Positions 35,721-46,754 of a stretch of 64,000 nt of DNA are shown here, in pieces. A program made the translations under genes and the position numbers. Origin of the DNA: Pseudeuparius sepicola (taxonomy: Eukaryota; Arthropoda; Insecta; Coleoptera; Anthribidae); NCBI GenBank assembly GCA_963920635.1, contig OY987307.1:19297735-19361734 (forward strand), given 5' to 3'. How positions within the stretch are numbered: the first letter of the stretch is position 1; each line of letters opens with the position of its first letter. A model generated the notes under the pieces. It saw only the letters and a list, made by a program, of their open reading frames with translations, searched no databases and was not told where the DNA came from.

Positions 35721-36710
35721 TAGACCTAATCTCCGCTATAACCATTTATACACCACTCCTACTTTCATGTACCTAAGTAGTCGGCATAGATCAATACTGT
35801 GTTGTTGATTCGGTATCACACATCTATATACCGGTAGGTATAGACATATACAATGATAAACGTTTGGTTGTGAAATGATGTTTAATGATTAATTTCTATG
35901 ATTATTCTTCTAGTGATTTTTTTTAAACTTCTCTTTTCTTGTTCAGAAAATATGCAGCTTTAGAGATTTACCGCCTGAAAACACAGTTTGTTCTGGTTGA
36001 GGAAACGCTTTGAAAAAAAATTATTGAGAACACGAAATGAAAGGTCAGCTCTGGTAATATCACTTTTGGAGGACTGGACACTTGGCCCATTAAGGCAATT
36101 TTAGATGGAGGAAGGAATCTGTATAGAAAAACCAGAGACTCTGTGGTGGGAGACACTAGAGACTATAGATAGGCGATAAAGTGTACTTAACCTCATGGTG
36201 GAAGAGGACGAACAACACCCTCACTTTAGTTTGTATGTATACACAAAATGGTAGCTATATTAGTGTGCCCAGATGATCTTATCGTTATGAGGAGATCGAG
36301 AAAGTAGGAAGATTCAGAGCATATTTGAGGTTAGTGATTTTGAAATAAATTGGCAAAATGGGCTAATGGTAACGTGGAGGTGTTATATAGGTTTCCAACT
36401 TACCCGGTTGCGTATAAGTACTGATACATGATGATGTTTTACTCTGAAGTTTTAAAGAATAGAATTTTGCTGATATCTCTGTTACTGCTAATACTATATG
36501 AGGAACTAGATACACCATACCGACCTCAATGTCGCAGAAAGAATTGGTTTAGTTTTGAATTAGTTTTAGATAGACTCTGAAATGGTAGATGGATGTACGT
36601 CTCAGTTGATGAGTGTTGGATACAACACAGGTGTATGTAGTACCTGGACCGACACTATATTAAAGACCCGAGCATGAGGTCATATTTCATTGTTGTTTTC
36701 GGACTGGGGT
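35721..36710. other. AT-rich DNA, nothing recognised
   Basis: No inverted ends and no frame I recognise. The frames here carry frequent stops. Confidence 0.4.
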
Positions 36711-37478
36711 GGCGCCACACGACGAAAAAAATGGCTTATTATAGGTTATAGGGGGGTATTCTGTGGTTATTGGTATGTCAGTTACTGACGTTTAAAATGT
36801 CAAAATTTTTAAAAAATCCAGCTTTTTTATTACGATTTGCCTTCTTTTTACGGTACTTAATGAATTGTCTTTGCGTCCAGTATTTAGCAGTTTTATCCTA
36901 TTAACACAGCTTATATAGGTTGATTTGTTTGTGATAACATGAAATTTCCATGCACATGAAGAAAATGGTATGCACACTGCATAGACCATGAGGTGAATTG
37001 CAGAAGAATAAAGGAGAAGAGGAGAATAGAGATAGAGGAGAAGAGAGAAGGCCTTGGATCTGATCAACCAGCTGAAGAAGCGATATTATTTTGGAAGAGT
37101 ATGCAAGAATGAAAATAGAAAATTTTGTTTATAGCTCCAAAGCGAACCAATAGTCTTCCATATAAAGAAGAAACTGAAAAATCAAATGCGTTTTATGCTT
37201 ATTTACACTACAACTAGCCAAGGACTTCATTTAAAACCAAAAGGTACCAAATACTCTTGCTTGCTTTTTAGACTCGCTTTTCTTAAGAAAATGTATGGAA
37301 ATATGCCATGTGAACTTGTCAAATTAGAGGGACATAACAAACAAATACTTTATTTTATTTTGTATATTAAATTCGTTGTAATAGACATATTTGCATGTTT
37401 TTATTTTTTAAAAGATTCTGCAACAATGGTGTTTTAACATTAAACCACCGCGTTAATTTGTTTCGTCGTGTGGCGCCA
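36711..37478. mobile_element. Element with perfect 18-bp inverted ends, type unknown
   Basis: TGGCGCCACACGACGAAA at 36711-36728 recurs exactly inverted at 37461-37478. The terminal octamer TGGCGCCA is itself a palindrome. The inside is 732 bp of AT-rich DNA with a purine run (GAGAGGAGAAGAGAGAAGG) and no recognisable transposase. No matching duplication of 2, 4 or 8 bp was found outside the ends, so the superfamily is open. Confidence 0.6.
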
Positions 37479-37479
37479 G

Positions 37480-39085
37480 TGGCGATCGTTTGAAACAGCG
37501 CTATGCACAGGTCTTTAATATAGTGTTGGTCCAGGTTGTACATAGACATACTACCTTGTATCATCAATCAGAGTAATATATTACATAGTCCTTTGTTAAA
37601 ATATAGTTCCTTGCAATATTTATACCCTGCATCAAATTATATTACATGGTCGTATGTTTCAGTATATCCCTACCAGATTTGAGATTATGTTAGTTAAGTA
37701 GTTACATCTTTTGTGGTGGAGGCGGTTCAATGATAATATTTTCCGGGTTGTTTTAATAAAGCATTAAGTTGGTTATGGTGGCAGTGATTATTAGTTAGAC
37801 TCCGATGAAAATGAGGAATATAAACCACAATCAGAAAAGTCGAAAAAAAAAAAGATATTGCGTATGGGAAAGATAACTTATACCTCTTTATCTATCTAAC
37901 TAATTTTACTCTTTTAGCATAAAAACTCGAGGAAATTACATCAAAATTCCTAATACATCAGATTTTAACAGCAATCATGGAAATAGTGTGGATCCGGATA
38001 TTAATTGCAATAAAACATTGAGATAATCTTAGACAACATTTTTTGTTCAACAAAATACTACACAATATAAAGTCAAATTATTTTAAGAAGTCCTTACTGG
38101 GACTGTCAATTGGTAATTTCGCTATCCTAAGTTGGCATCAATGCAGCAAAAAATGCAACCAGGTCATAAGTCCAGGTCGGTAACGAGCCCATTTGCACAA
38201 TGAATAACTACTAATAACACGAACAAGAACAACACAGATAACGGTAAAACTCACGAAACGTACAAAACCCGCGAATATTTTCACTGCCCAAAGTTTGAAC
38301 CCTTTTGAACGATCCGGAAAACCTTCACTGTCGCTTTCACAACACCGAAATAAAATTGGCCTGAGTACGCACCATAGACGCAGCCGCAAGTAGCTGATTA
38401 TACCAAAATATAAAAAATTAAACACTTTAATTTTTTATTTTGAAGTATGAAATCATTATTAAAATGAGTTGTAGCCATAGTTATTTTTATTTGTAGAGGT
38501 ATAATCGTGATTGCAATAGGGTTTTTATTTTATTATGTTCTTTTTTTCGTATCACATGGGTAACTTTTCAGATCATAAATCAACGAGGCCAACGATAAAG
38601 ACAGGCCACGGCGCTAACGCATAATCGCGTAGTCACGTGACCAACTTAGTGCTATATAATGAAAGGCATTTTTGGAGATAAGTAGAAAAAACATATTTCG
38701 TAACAATTTGGCAAGTTTTCTTTCATCTATTACATTATTGGTTTTGTGCATCCAAGCTTTCTCTAATTGTTTTTTCAAAATTTTCAACCTGCCTCAGCTG
38801 TTTTGGGCTGAGAGTTAAACGGCACTGCACTCACAATATTTTGGCACATTGTTGGGACTTCACCTTCCTTTAGCTTAGGTGATATTCTCTCCTCCCACAA
38901 CACATTTGTCTACTTTAGTTGTTTCACTTTCTTAAAAATGTGTTAGCCACACATAGGTACTTAAAGGTTTTTTTTTAGAAATTAAATCTCAGTTGGAATT
39001 TGACGAATCCATTTTTGGCGGAAATTATCATGCCGAGGCAAAACAAATGTTTGTTATGGCGACACTTTCTTCCTGGCTTTTGTAA
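37480..39085. other. AT-rich DNA, nothing recognised
   Basis: A 95-codon minus-strand frame (38138-38425) has a hydrophobic stretch but resembles no family I can name. CACGTG at about 38635 stands alone. Confidence 0.35.
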
Positions 39086-39833
39086 TATGTATAAATATAA
39101 TATAAACAGACCCAATATTTGGTATTTAGGTTATTTTTTACGAAATAAAAATGAAAACTAACCTCAGTAGGTATACTATGCAAATATTGACGAGGTCTCA
39201 GTTGTTCGGTAGCGTGAAAGACCGAATAGATAAACCGTATCGGGGCGTGGGTCGACAACGAAAATCAACGGTTACAACACTGATTTATTTCGCACAAGGT
39301 GAATGGTGAATACAATAAATACACAAACCCGAACGTGATCAACGGGAACGGCTTCCAGCCACCCGGACCGTCTGAACTCGCGGATCTCCCGTAAGCAGTT
39401 CACCCCTCTGTGAATCAAGGCTCCACTGTCCAATACGGTCCATGTCCATAATAGTCCATTCCGGAATTCCGGGCTCCCTATTCTGTGGTTCGGGGGAGAA
39501 TTCCCCTTTACAGCGCTCACGCGTCGGTGCGAGCGGCACCAATACTCTTGGACGGCACGACTCCCACCCAGAGGCCATAATAACACCTGGGCGGTTCCCC
39601 TCCGCCAGGATACACGCGCACTAGACACAAACTTGTTTCTAAAATATAAACTAACACGTTTAAAAACAATTTAAACGTTTAAAACTTCTCAAAACCCAAG
39701 CTGCCGCTTTCAGTTATGTGACAAATGACATGTAACGTCGGCCTAAGATGGTCACGTGATTTTTGTGCGCCAGAGCCTAGGCATTTTGTGGAGAATGTCA
39801 TCTGACAAAATCGGGACTTCTTACAGTAATCGG
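39086..39833 (-). other. Possible LTR or promoter-rich GC segment (minus strand)
   Basis: On the minus strand the segment starts TGTAAGAAGTCCCG at 39833, passes through a GC-rich middle (39330-39620), has AATAAA near 39283 followed by a GT-rich stretch, and comes close to ACA followed by ATTAC at about 39080-39090, where ATTAC also precedes the start. This is compatible with an LTR of about 750 bp, but one base does not fit the duplication. A 118-codon minus frame (39272-39628) matches nothing and is probably fortuitous. Confidence 0.35.
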
Positions 39834-40975
39834 GGTACCTATACACTTTTTTAAAATGTCATTTTTGGCACTGACAATAATATTAGCAATTTCATTTTTA
39901 GAAAAAATAAATTTAAACACCCTAAATGCAAAAAATTACGAACAATATTAAAAGTTCCTGTCCTATGCGGCAATATTCAATAATTTAACTTTACACCATG
40001 TAAGAAATTTATTATATGAATTAAAATAAATTCTTACGAGGTAGCGAGTGTTGACAGCACACCTCTATCAGCACACCATTTTCGGTAATTTCTAGGAATA
40101 GAGGTGACGTTGGCGTTACCTGTCTTACCCAGAAGGAATGTCCGAATTAATTCGTCAAACACCTAGGTGGTCTAGGATTTTTATGAGATCTTCCGATAAC
40201 ATTCTTACCTAATTAATGTAATTTCGGTAGAAATGGGCCTTCGGCATGATACGCCCTAAAAAACCCAGAGGCGGCATTGTTTGGGCTGAAAGGAAAAGTA
40301 GTGGTGAGAAAGGCACACAAGAGATCTGCTTCTCTACAGGATGATTCAGTCATGATGTAAAATATGTTAACCACAGAGTTGGGGAGGCCTATGTATTAAA
40401 AAGGAAATGAAAATATAAATGAACCTTAGCACCCGAGCAACTTGACGCTCCTGCTTCAAAATAAGCGGTCAGGGTTAGCTCTGGAGAGCTTTGTTGCTAC
40501 ACTTCATTCAATCTTATTGAAGGTTAAACTGATGAAATAGAAATACATCTTCTTGATTCTACAAAGGGCAGGCATTATAACAGTAGTTCAAACATCATAA
40601 TGATGTATTCACATCATTTTACGAGAGAATATTGTTACCGGCAACTGCCGGATGCCTACTGCGATCCATTTTTCACGTTTTTGTTTTTCATTGCTTTTTT
40701 AAGCAACAAAAGAGCCTGACCGCTGGCATCAGATGAGAGAGGGAATTAGGTACCTAACTAATTATTACATATTTATTATAAGGGGGCAAGTTCTGACACC
40801 GCCGGATAGATGCCTCCACTCATTTTGCAGTCCGTATGAAGGAGCAATACCGACCTTGGCCACTCTTCTGGAGTCGGAATTCGAATTGGCAACAGTGATG
40901 AAGATGAAGCGTTTTATAGTTTTGGTGCAGATCTGCACATTTGGTGCTTAGTTTTGTGTGTTAGTTGTGTTATGA
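39834..40975. other. AT-rich DNA with dispersed repeat
   Basis: The phrase AACCTTAGCACCCGAG, then GACGCTC, at about 40432-40459 recurs in the tandem unit at 46041 and 46495, which indicates a dispersed repeat. A TA-MITE-like ACAGGATGATTCAG occurs at about 40337. No gene was recognised. Confidence 0.45.
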
Positions 40976-42178
40976 AGAAAGTTAGCGGCTTCATAGGACT
41001 ATACATTTCGGCAACTGATAATATCATACCAACATCCAAGTTCTAATGGATGTGCTGGTGTTTTCATATTTGAATCGCTCGAGAAGGTAGACTACAACAG
41101 CTGTTTCCCCTTATTAGGTTCATCAAGGCAGCCATAACCTTCCCGAACGACTCAAATCGAAATTGTAGTAGTTATAATAGTGTTACTTGCACTTGGAGGT
41201 GAGAAAACCAACCAGTGGCGCCATCTAGCATCAAGCCGAAATTCCACAAAACATAGTAAACACCAACAAGAAAAAGTTAGGTTGGTGTTGAATCCAGAAA
41301 ACTACAAAATAATGTGAAGAAGGTGATGGCTGCCTTGACGAACCTAGTACCTAGTATCAAGCTGATAGTACCAGAGTCGAAATATCACAAAATATAGTAC
41401 ACCAACAAGAACAAGTTAGGTTGGTGTTGAATCCAGAGAACAACAAAATAAATGTGGAGAAGAAGTGACAGAGGAAACAGGTTCATTCACCACTGTATCT
41501 TCCAAATTTGTGGAAATCAATAAGGATCTGGCCGGGAGCCCTATCCTTGTGAAACTTCCATCTTATAGCCGAAGAAATATTAGCCGCGTTCTTTTTGCCC
41601 CGTCCACTAAGAACTTTAGCTCAGTTGTTAGCCGAGCCACTCAGTTTGTTTTTCCTGTCAAAGGCTCATCTTGTGAAAGGGTCATTTTCCCCACCGCCAA
41701 ATTGAGCCAATATGCTCGATAGTGAGAGTCCTCGCGAGGATGTGCTTGAAGGGTGAAGGGGGAGGTAAAAATCTCACTTTAGCTCACATTCTCATTTGTA
41801 AAAGGAACTGCCACCAACTGAGAATAAGTAAGAATTCTTAAGAAAAGTGCCAAAAAGAACGCGGCTATTAGCTCTCAATCAAATCAAAGATGAGAAAATT
41901 TCACGTTCCCAATAGATTCTCTTAATATAGTATTAAAAAGATGACGTCCCCAATAGATTCTATTGGGGGACGTGAAATTTTTCATCTCTTTAATAGTTCT
42001 TCGGCTATAAGATGCAAGTTTCGGAAGGAGTAGAAAGAAGAAGAATATGAAAACACCGGCACATCAATTAGAACTTGGATGTTGGTATGATATTACCAGT
42101 TGCCGAAATTTATAGAATCATGAAGCCGCTAACTTTTTTTGTAAAAATCTATTGGAGACGTGAAATGTTATCATCTTA
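40976..42178. mobile_element. Cluster of interleaved foldbacks
   Basis: The arm at 40976-41090 (AGAAAGTTAGCGGCTTCATA, ATATCATACCAACATCCAAG) pairs with the inverse at 42040-42150, whose outer end continues to ATTGGAGACGTGAAATG. Inside are a smaller foldback at about 41116-41352 (TTCATCAAGGCAGCCAT against ATGGCTGCCTTGACGAA), and two further inverted pairs: TATTAGCCGCGTTCTTTTTG (41578) with its inverse (41853), and TTATAGCCGAAGAA (41564) with its inverse (41996). A 60-bp direct repeat (41263 and 41402, ACACCAACAAGAA(A/C)AAGTTA) overlaps. It looks like successive insertions of related non-autonomous elements. The 85-codon frame at 41465-41722 is unrecognised. Confidence 0.7.
41943..41973. repeat. 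Hairpin ACGTCCCCAATAGA
   Basis: ACGTCCCCAATAGA is followed after three bases by TATTGGGGGACGT. The same ACGTCCCCAATAG string is near the terminus of the family at 26571 and 42160, so this is a head-to-head junction of two element ends. Confidence 0.7.
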
Positions 42179-42379
42179 CTATATTAATATTTTCAAAATG
42201 ATATTAGGATTCTTTTTAACAAACTGGTCAATAAATAACTTTCTACCTCAACAAACTCAAACCCTGATTGCCAACAAATTACAGCAAATGGAGAACAGTC
42301 CGAATTGTGTACATAATATTTGTGAAACTAGTCTTATACTTAGTTATGCAAATGTCATTTTAATGGGAATTATTTCGTG

Positions 42380-43000
42380 AAATCTAAACTCTTAGAAAAA
42401 TTTATGTTCGCCCTGAAGCACTTAAACAAGTGCTACATAAAAGTTCGCCTTAATGCCCCATAATAAAAACACCTTAATTATTATTCAAAGTGTTAATGCC
42501 GAGGCGGGAATATTAACATAAGCGCCATAAACAAAGGCAGTAATAATTTCCAGGCCTCCCCCCTCTCTTCGGGCCCTAAAGGATGGGACTTATGAAAACT
42601 GTCACGGATAAAATATTCCAGTTGTATAAGTTCGTAGTTAACGCCGGCGGGGAGACAAATTTAAAGTTGCTCAAACAATATTTATTCTGCCTCGTTTGAG
42701 CTTTACTGTGCCGCGCTGATATAAACCGGCCATTAAAGTTATACGATACGGGCTGTAGGCAAGAAAGTTTAACGCGACTTTTTTTTGGGAAGCGTATTAG
42801 TTAATAAGTAAAATGTGACGGTAAATTGCAATCAAAAGGCGCAACGCAACTTTCTAACTTTCCGTTAAAAGGAGCCTAGAAACGCTCTTCAAATGGGCGT
42901 ATATAGATACATTATGTAACAAGTTAGGAAAAGTGTGATTTCGTGTGGGCGGGGAAATGTTGGATATTAATTAGTGAGGCGAGTTGTCTCATCAGGAAGG
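42380..43000. other. Candidate conserved non-coding island
   Basis: Moderately GC-rich, with CCTTAATTATTATTCAAAG, GCGCCATAAACAAAGGCAG (caudal- and TCF-like motifs), ACACCTTAATT and GTTAACGCCGGCGGGG. No coding frame. The motif content is compatible with an enhancer, but unproven. Confidence 0.35.
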
Positions 43001-43659
43001 CAATTATTTCAAATAAAGTTCTCCGTAAATGCATTTGTCAAGATATAGTTCCAAGTGGCCCGCCGTCAAAATAGACGATGTACCTAGCTAATATTTGTAC
43101 AAATTTGGATAACTCATAATAGGAATGTTATTCGTAGATTTTGACTAATGTTAAGTTCTATGGGTAACAACTCTTGGTCAAACTAACGAGACCAGTGATT
43201 ATAGTATCGAATGTATAAGATTCCTTACCAAATGGCGATATAGGTATCTACTACTGACAAATAACGACGCCAGGTGTTGGATTGACAAAATTATTTTGAT
43301 AATAATTATGATTTCATAAGTATCATCGTTAGTTAATTGCCTAAAATACACATCTAGAAGACGAAGAGAAGAAGGTACGAATTTGATTGAAACTAACACC
43401 AACTACACCTAATGATTTTTTTTTAAATTTATTAGTGGCGTAAACAGATCCATTGAATTTTAATTGGGTTTTTCGCCACCAAACTGGTTAAAAGTCAACC
43501 TTTTCAAGTTGCCTGGAAAATTAATAAATTCTTAACAGTAAATGAACTAAACTTTGAACTTGTCCCTGTTGACAAATCATTGATTATTTTACGCAGAAAG
43601 TTAGAAAGTGATCAGACTGTTAGAAAGGACAAATTTAAATATAGATGCAATATTAGAAA

Positions 43660-43990
43660 TTGAAACTAACAACACTCTGTGTTAAAACCACTTATTTTCA
43701 ACTAGGAAATGAATTTTACCAGCAGGAATTTGGAATGGCTATGGGGTCTCCTTTATCACCATTCATAAGCAATTTATTTATGGAAGATTTTGAACAAAAT
43801 GAGTTGACTAGATATGTTCACCAACCTAATGTTTGGTGGAGATATGTAGATGACATATTTTTGTTATATGGGAACATGGAGTAGATGATTTAAATTCATT
43901 ATTAAATTTTATAAACTCGCAGGAATCTTCTGTTATGTTTACCTTAGAAATTGAAAATAATAATCAATTACCTTTCTTAGATGTTTCTAT
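43660..43990 (+). pseudogene. Penelope reverse transcriptase, partial
   Basis: The frame at 43660-43884 encodes Y-Q-Q-E-F-G-M-A-M-G-S-P-L-S-P-F-I-S-N-L and then V-W-W-R-Y-V-D-D-I-F-L-L-Y-G, that is, the MGSPLSP block and the catalytic Y-V-D-D of Penelope-like reverse transcriptases. A frameshift at about 43878 leads to L-N-S-L-L-N-F-I-N-S, then V-M-F-T-L-E-I-E-N-N-N and P-F-L-D-V-S-I-L-K. The N-terminal fingers are missing or garbled upstream. The enzyme would prime cDNA synthesis from the cut target. Here it is inactive. Confidence 0.88.
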
Positions 43991-44394
43991 ACTGAAATCA
44001 GATAGTATAGAAACTATGTCTATAGGAAGCCAAGACATAGGTATACTAATAGACATCTCCATTTTAATTCCAATCATCATATTAGTGTTAAAGACGGAGT
44101 AATTAAAAGTTTGTATGACAGGGATAAAGAGATTTGTTCTAATAACACAAAATTTGAGGAGGAAATTAAACATATAAAACATGTTCTTGAGAAGAATAGT
44201 TATCCTATTGAATTTATTGGGCAAGTTTTTCAGGATTGCCAAAAAATAACAATGGTAATAGAATTAGAGAAATAAATTTGGTGAACCCACCAGTAAATTT
44301 AATTATTCCTTGTATTCCTGGACGATCAGATAAGCTAAAACGCATAGGTAATGGTCAGTATTTAAAACCAAAAACACATATGATCGATGCTAGT

Positions 44395-44705
44395 TAAAAC
44401 GAAAATTCCTTGCGAATATGGAGACTTGTAGGCCATTTAACGTTCGTTTAAAAGAACATAAAAATTACATCAGGCAAAATCAAATTTCGAAGTCGAAAAT
44501 ATGTGAACACTCTTTTAATAACAATCATAGGATTTTGTGGGATAGGTCCAAACCAATTCTCAAAGAAGAAGTAGGAAATAGACGAAAAATTAAAAAATCA
44601 GCATTTATTCTAGGAAATACAGACAACTGTGTTGCTGAATGTTCAGTGGAATTCAGTAAAATATTATTGCCACTTATTCAAAAAGAAGTTAGTAAAAATA
44701 ATTAG
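44395..44705 (+). pseudogene. Penelope GIY-YIG endonuclease domain, defective
   Basis: I-P-C-E-Y-G at about 44406 should be followed by the K-x-Y-I-G-E-T motif, but about 15-20 bp are missing and the frame shifts. From 44418 the frame is intact: C-R-P-F-N-V-R-L-K-E-H-K-N-Y-I-R-Q-N-Q-I, then I-C-E-H-S-F-N-N-N-H and W-D-R-S-K-P-I, ending after F-S-K-I-L-L-P-L-I-Q-K-E-V at 44705. In the family this domain nicks the target DNA. The related copies at 9628 and 61525 share all these landmarks. With its catalytic Tyr region deleted, this copy cannot cut. Confidence 0.85.
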
Positions 44706-45039
44706 ATAGAACACAGGGTACAATATCAGACAGGTGGCTAGGATGTTGTTTCTGTTGTCATGACATTTTAACCTGAAATTTATTCATCTGTCATTTCACT
44801 TTGACGTGACATGATCTTTGAGAAAGGGGAAAGATTTATTCTCCGAAAGCTCAGGAAACAAATTTGTTCAAGATATTTTTTGAGTTACAAGTTCAAAGTT
44901 TAGTTCATTTACTGTTAAGAATTTATTAATTTTCCAGGCCACTTGAAAAAGTTGCCAGTTTGGTGGCGAAAAACCCAATTAAAATTCAATACACCTAATG
45001 ATATTTAGCTACGATGTGCCGTTTGCCCTTCCCTCGTAG

Positions 45040-45551
45040 CAGTGATGTAACAGATACATTTTTTTCGGTATCTAGATACAGATACAGATACTGTCTGGCA
45101 GATGTATCTAGATACAGATACCGATACATTTTTTCCAAAGTATCGGTACAGATACAGATACGTTAAAAAAGTATCTAGATACTTCCAGATACATTCAGAT
45201 ACTATCAGTTAATTAAGAAAATTTCAGACCTCATAAGGCAATCAATATACTTATACTTAGACAGCCACGATAATTTTAAGTTTATTGTAATTCAAATAGC
45301 TTTGTGCAGTGTCGATGAGGCAAAAAATATAACACGGTTTTACCATCATCTGCGCCAGTCGAGCGCCTCTTTAATACATCCATCGTGGCTAAAAAAATGT
45401 ATCTAGTATCAAAGTATGTAGATACTTTCAAAAGGATCTAGATACTAAAGCAGATCCTGATTTTTCTAAGTATCTAGATATGTATCTAGGTACATAAAAA
45501 GTATCTAGATACAGTATCCAGATACATGTATCTAGAAACATTACATCACTG
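45040..45551. mobile_element. hAT MITE with GTATCTAGATAC repeats
   Basis: The 8-bp duplication CCTCGTAG (45032-45039 and 45552-45559) flanks the ends CAGTGATGTAAC and the inverse CAGTGATGTAAT. Both subterminal regions are made of repeated GTATCTAGATAC/AGATACAGATAC motifs, which can pair with one another. The centre (45340-45390) contains a scrap of transposase. Confidence 0.92.
45340..45392 (+). pseudogene. hATC scrap within MITE
   Basis: The plus strand reads L-P-S-S-A-P-V-E-R-L-F-N-T-S-I-V-A, the core of the hAT C-terminal dimerisation motif (S-A-P-V-E-R-L-F). This shows that the MITE arose by internal deletion of an autonomous hAT and names its parent family. Only about 17 codons remain. 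Confidence 0.78.
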
Positions 45552-45559
45552 CCTCGTAG

Positions 45560-45846
45560 GTAAATCGTATGCGAATCGTGGTCTGTCATTCAGCGACCCT
45601 CGAATGCCATTTGAGCAAACAACCGCGCCCGCGACAACGGCAAATTACAAGGATCCGCGATCGCGAGAGCGTGATATTTAGGAGTTAAACGTTGCCGTTA
45701 GGATTGACGCGGCGGCATCAGCCTCGGCGGAAAGGATATAATTTAAATAATTTAGCACTGTTCGTCGATTTTTATGGCGTCCAGCAGGGTCCTAATTGAA
45801 ACCACTCGGGCGAATGGGAGTCCCCCCCGGATCCGACATCCTCATA
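45560..45846. other. GC-rich island
   Basis: Contains CGTATGCGAATCG, CCGCGATCGCGAGAGCG and GGCGGCATCAGCCTCGGCGG. No frame. Its right edge is included in the tandem duplication that follows. Confidence 0.35.
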
Positions 45847-46754
45847 AGCTCGCCGTCCGCGAGAGTTTAGAGGCAGCGCGGCTTTGGCCTTGGCGTGGCT
45901 GTGGTTTGTAAGACGATGTTTTGAAACGGTTGTTTTAATTTAATAGGCAAGCAGTTGGCTATTCGAAAACGAACCAGAGGAAATATAAGGAAAATGTGAA
46001 AAAAAAATGTTTTATCGAAGTTCAAAACGTGGGACAAATCAACCTTAGCACCCGAGTAATTCGACGCTCATGGTTAAAAACAAACACTAATATATTGTGA
46101 AAACATGGTGGACAACAGGGTGTCCAATTTTAAAATTGTACAAATCCGTAAAATCTGCATTTTTGGAGATAATCGCCGAAACTTTTTATTGTTTGAAAGG
46201 CCTTCAAAAACCGCTTGTTTTGACCTTCCTGCCATTTTTAAAATGCAAATCCAGGGCCGGCTGCGATTTTTTTATACCCCCGATTTTCACGAAAACCATA
46301 AGCTCGCCGTCCGCGAGAGTTTAGAGGCAGCGCGGCTTTGGCCTTGGCGTGGCTGTGGTTTGTAAGACGATGTTTTGAAACGGTTGTTTTAATTTAATAG
46401 GCAAGCAGTTGGCTATTCGAAAACGAACCAGTGGAAATATAAGGAAAATGTGAAAAAAAAATGTTTTATCGAAGTTCAAAACGTGGGACAAATCAACCTT
46501 AGCACCCGAGTAATTCGACGCTCATGGTTAAAAACAAACACTAATATATTGTGAAAACATGGTGGACAACAGGGTGTCCAATTTTAAAATTGTACAAATC
46601 CGTAAAATCTGCATTTTTGGAGATAATCGCCGAAACTTTTTTTTGTTTGAAAGGCCTTCAAAAACCGCTTGTTTTGACCTTCCTGCCATTTTTAAAATGC
46701 AAATCCAGGGCCGGCTGCGATTTTTTTATACCCCCGATTTTCACGAAAACCATT
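45847..46754. repeat. Recent 454-bp tandem duplication
   Basis: Copy 1 is 45847-46300 and copy 2 is 46301-46754. I see only two differences (A/T at about 45974/46428, and TTTTTATTG/TTTTTTTTG at about 46187/46641), so identity is about 99.6%. The breakpoints share the trinucleotide CAT. The unit joins part of a GC-rich island (AGCTCGCCGTCCGCGAGAG) to the first 185 bp of the foldback arm that continues at 46570, so duplication came after the foldback inserted. Confidence 0.95.

Larger units (their letters stand above)
43417..44989 (+). mobile_element. Penelope-like element with TSD and inverted pLTR ends
   Basis: The 13-bp duplication TACACCTAATGAT flanks it (43404-43416 and 44990-45002). A 110-bp terminal sequence at 43452-43562 is repeated inverted at 44880-44989 (ATTGAATTTTAATTGGGTTT, TTCGCCACCAAACTGG). 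Beyond the left copy is an extra 35 bp (43417-43451). Penelope elements are known to have such inverted partial long terminal repeats and a short extension of about this length at one side. The coding part holds a reverse transcriptase and a GIY-YIG domain, both broken. At 1.57 kb it is shorter than a full element. Confidence 0.92.

Noticed and set aside
36260..36420. Frame with D-D-L-I-V-M as a reverse transcriptase catalytic block
   Set aside because: No neighbouring reverse transcriptase motifs could be found in any frame, and stops are frequent.
39272..39628. 118-codon minus-strand frame as a host gene
   Set aside because: It lies in a GC-rich segment, no domain is recognisable, and two overlapping frames are open on opposite strands.
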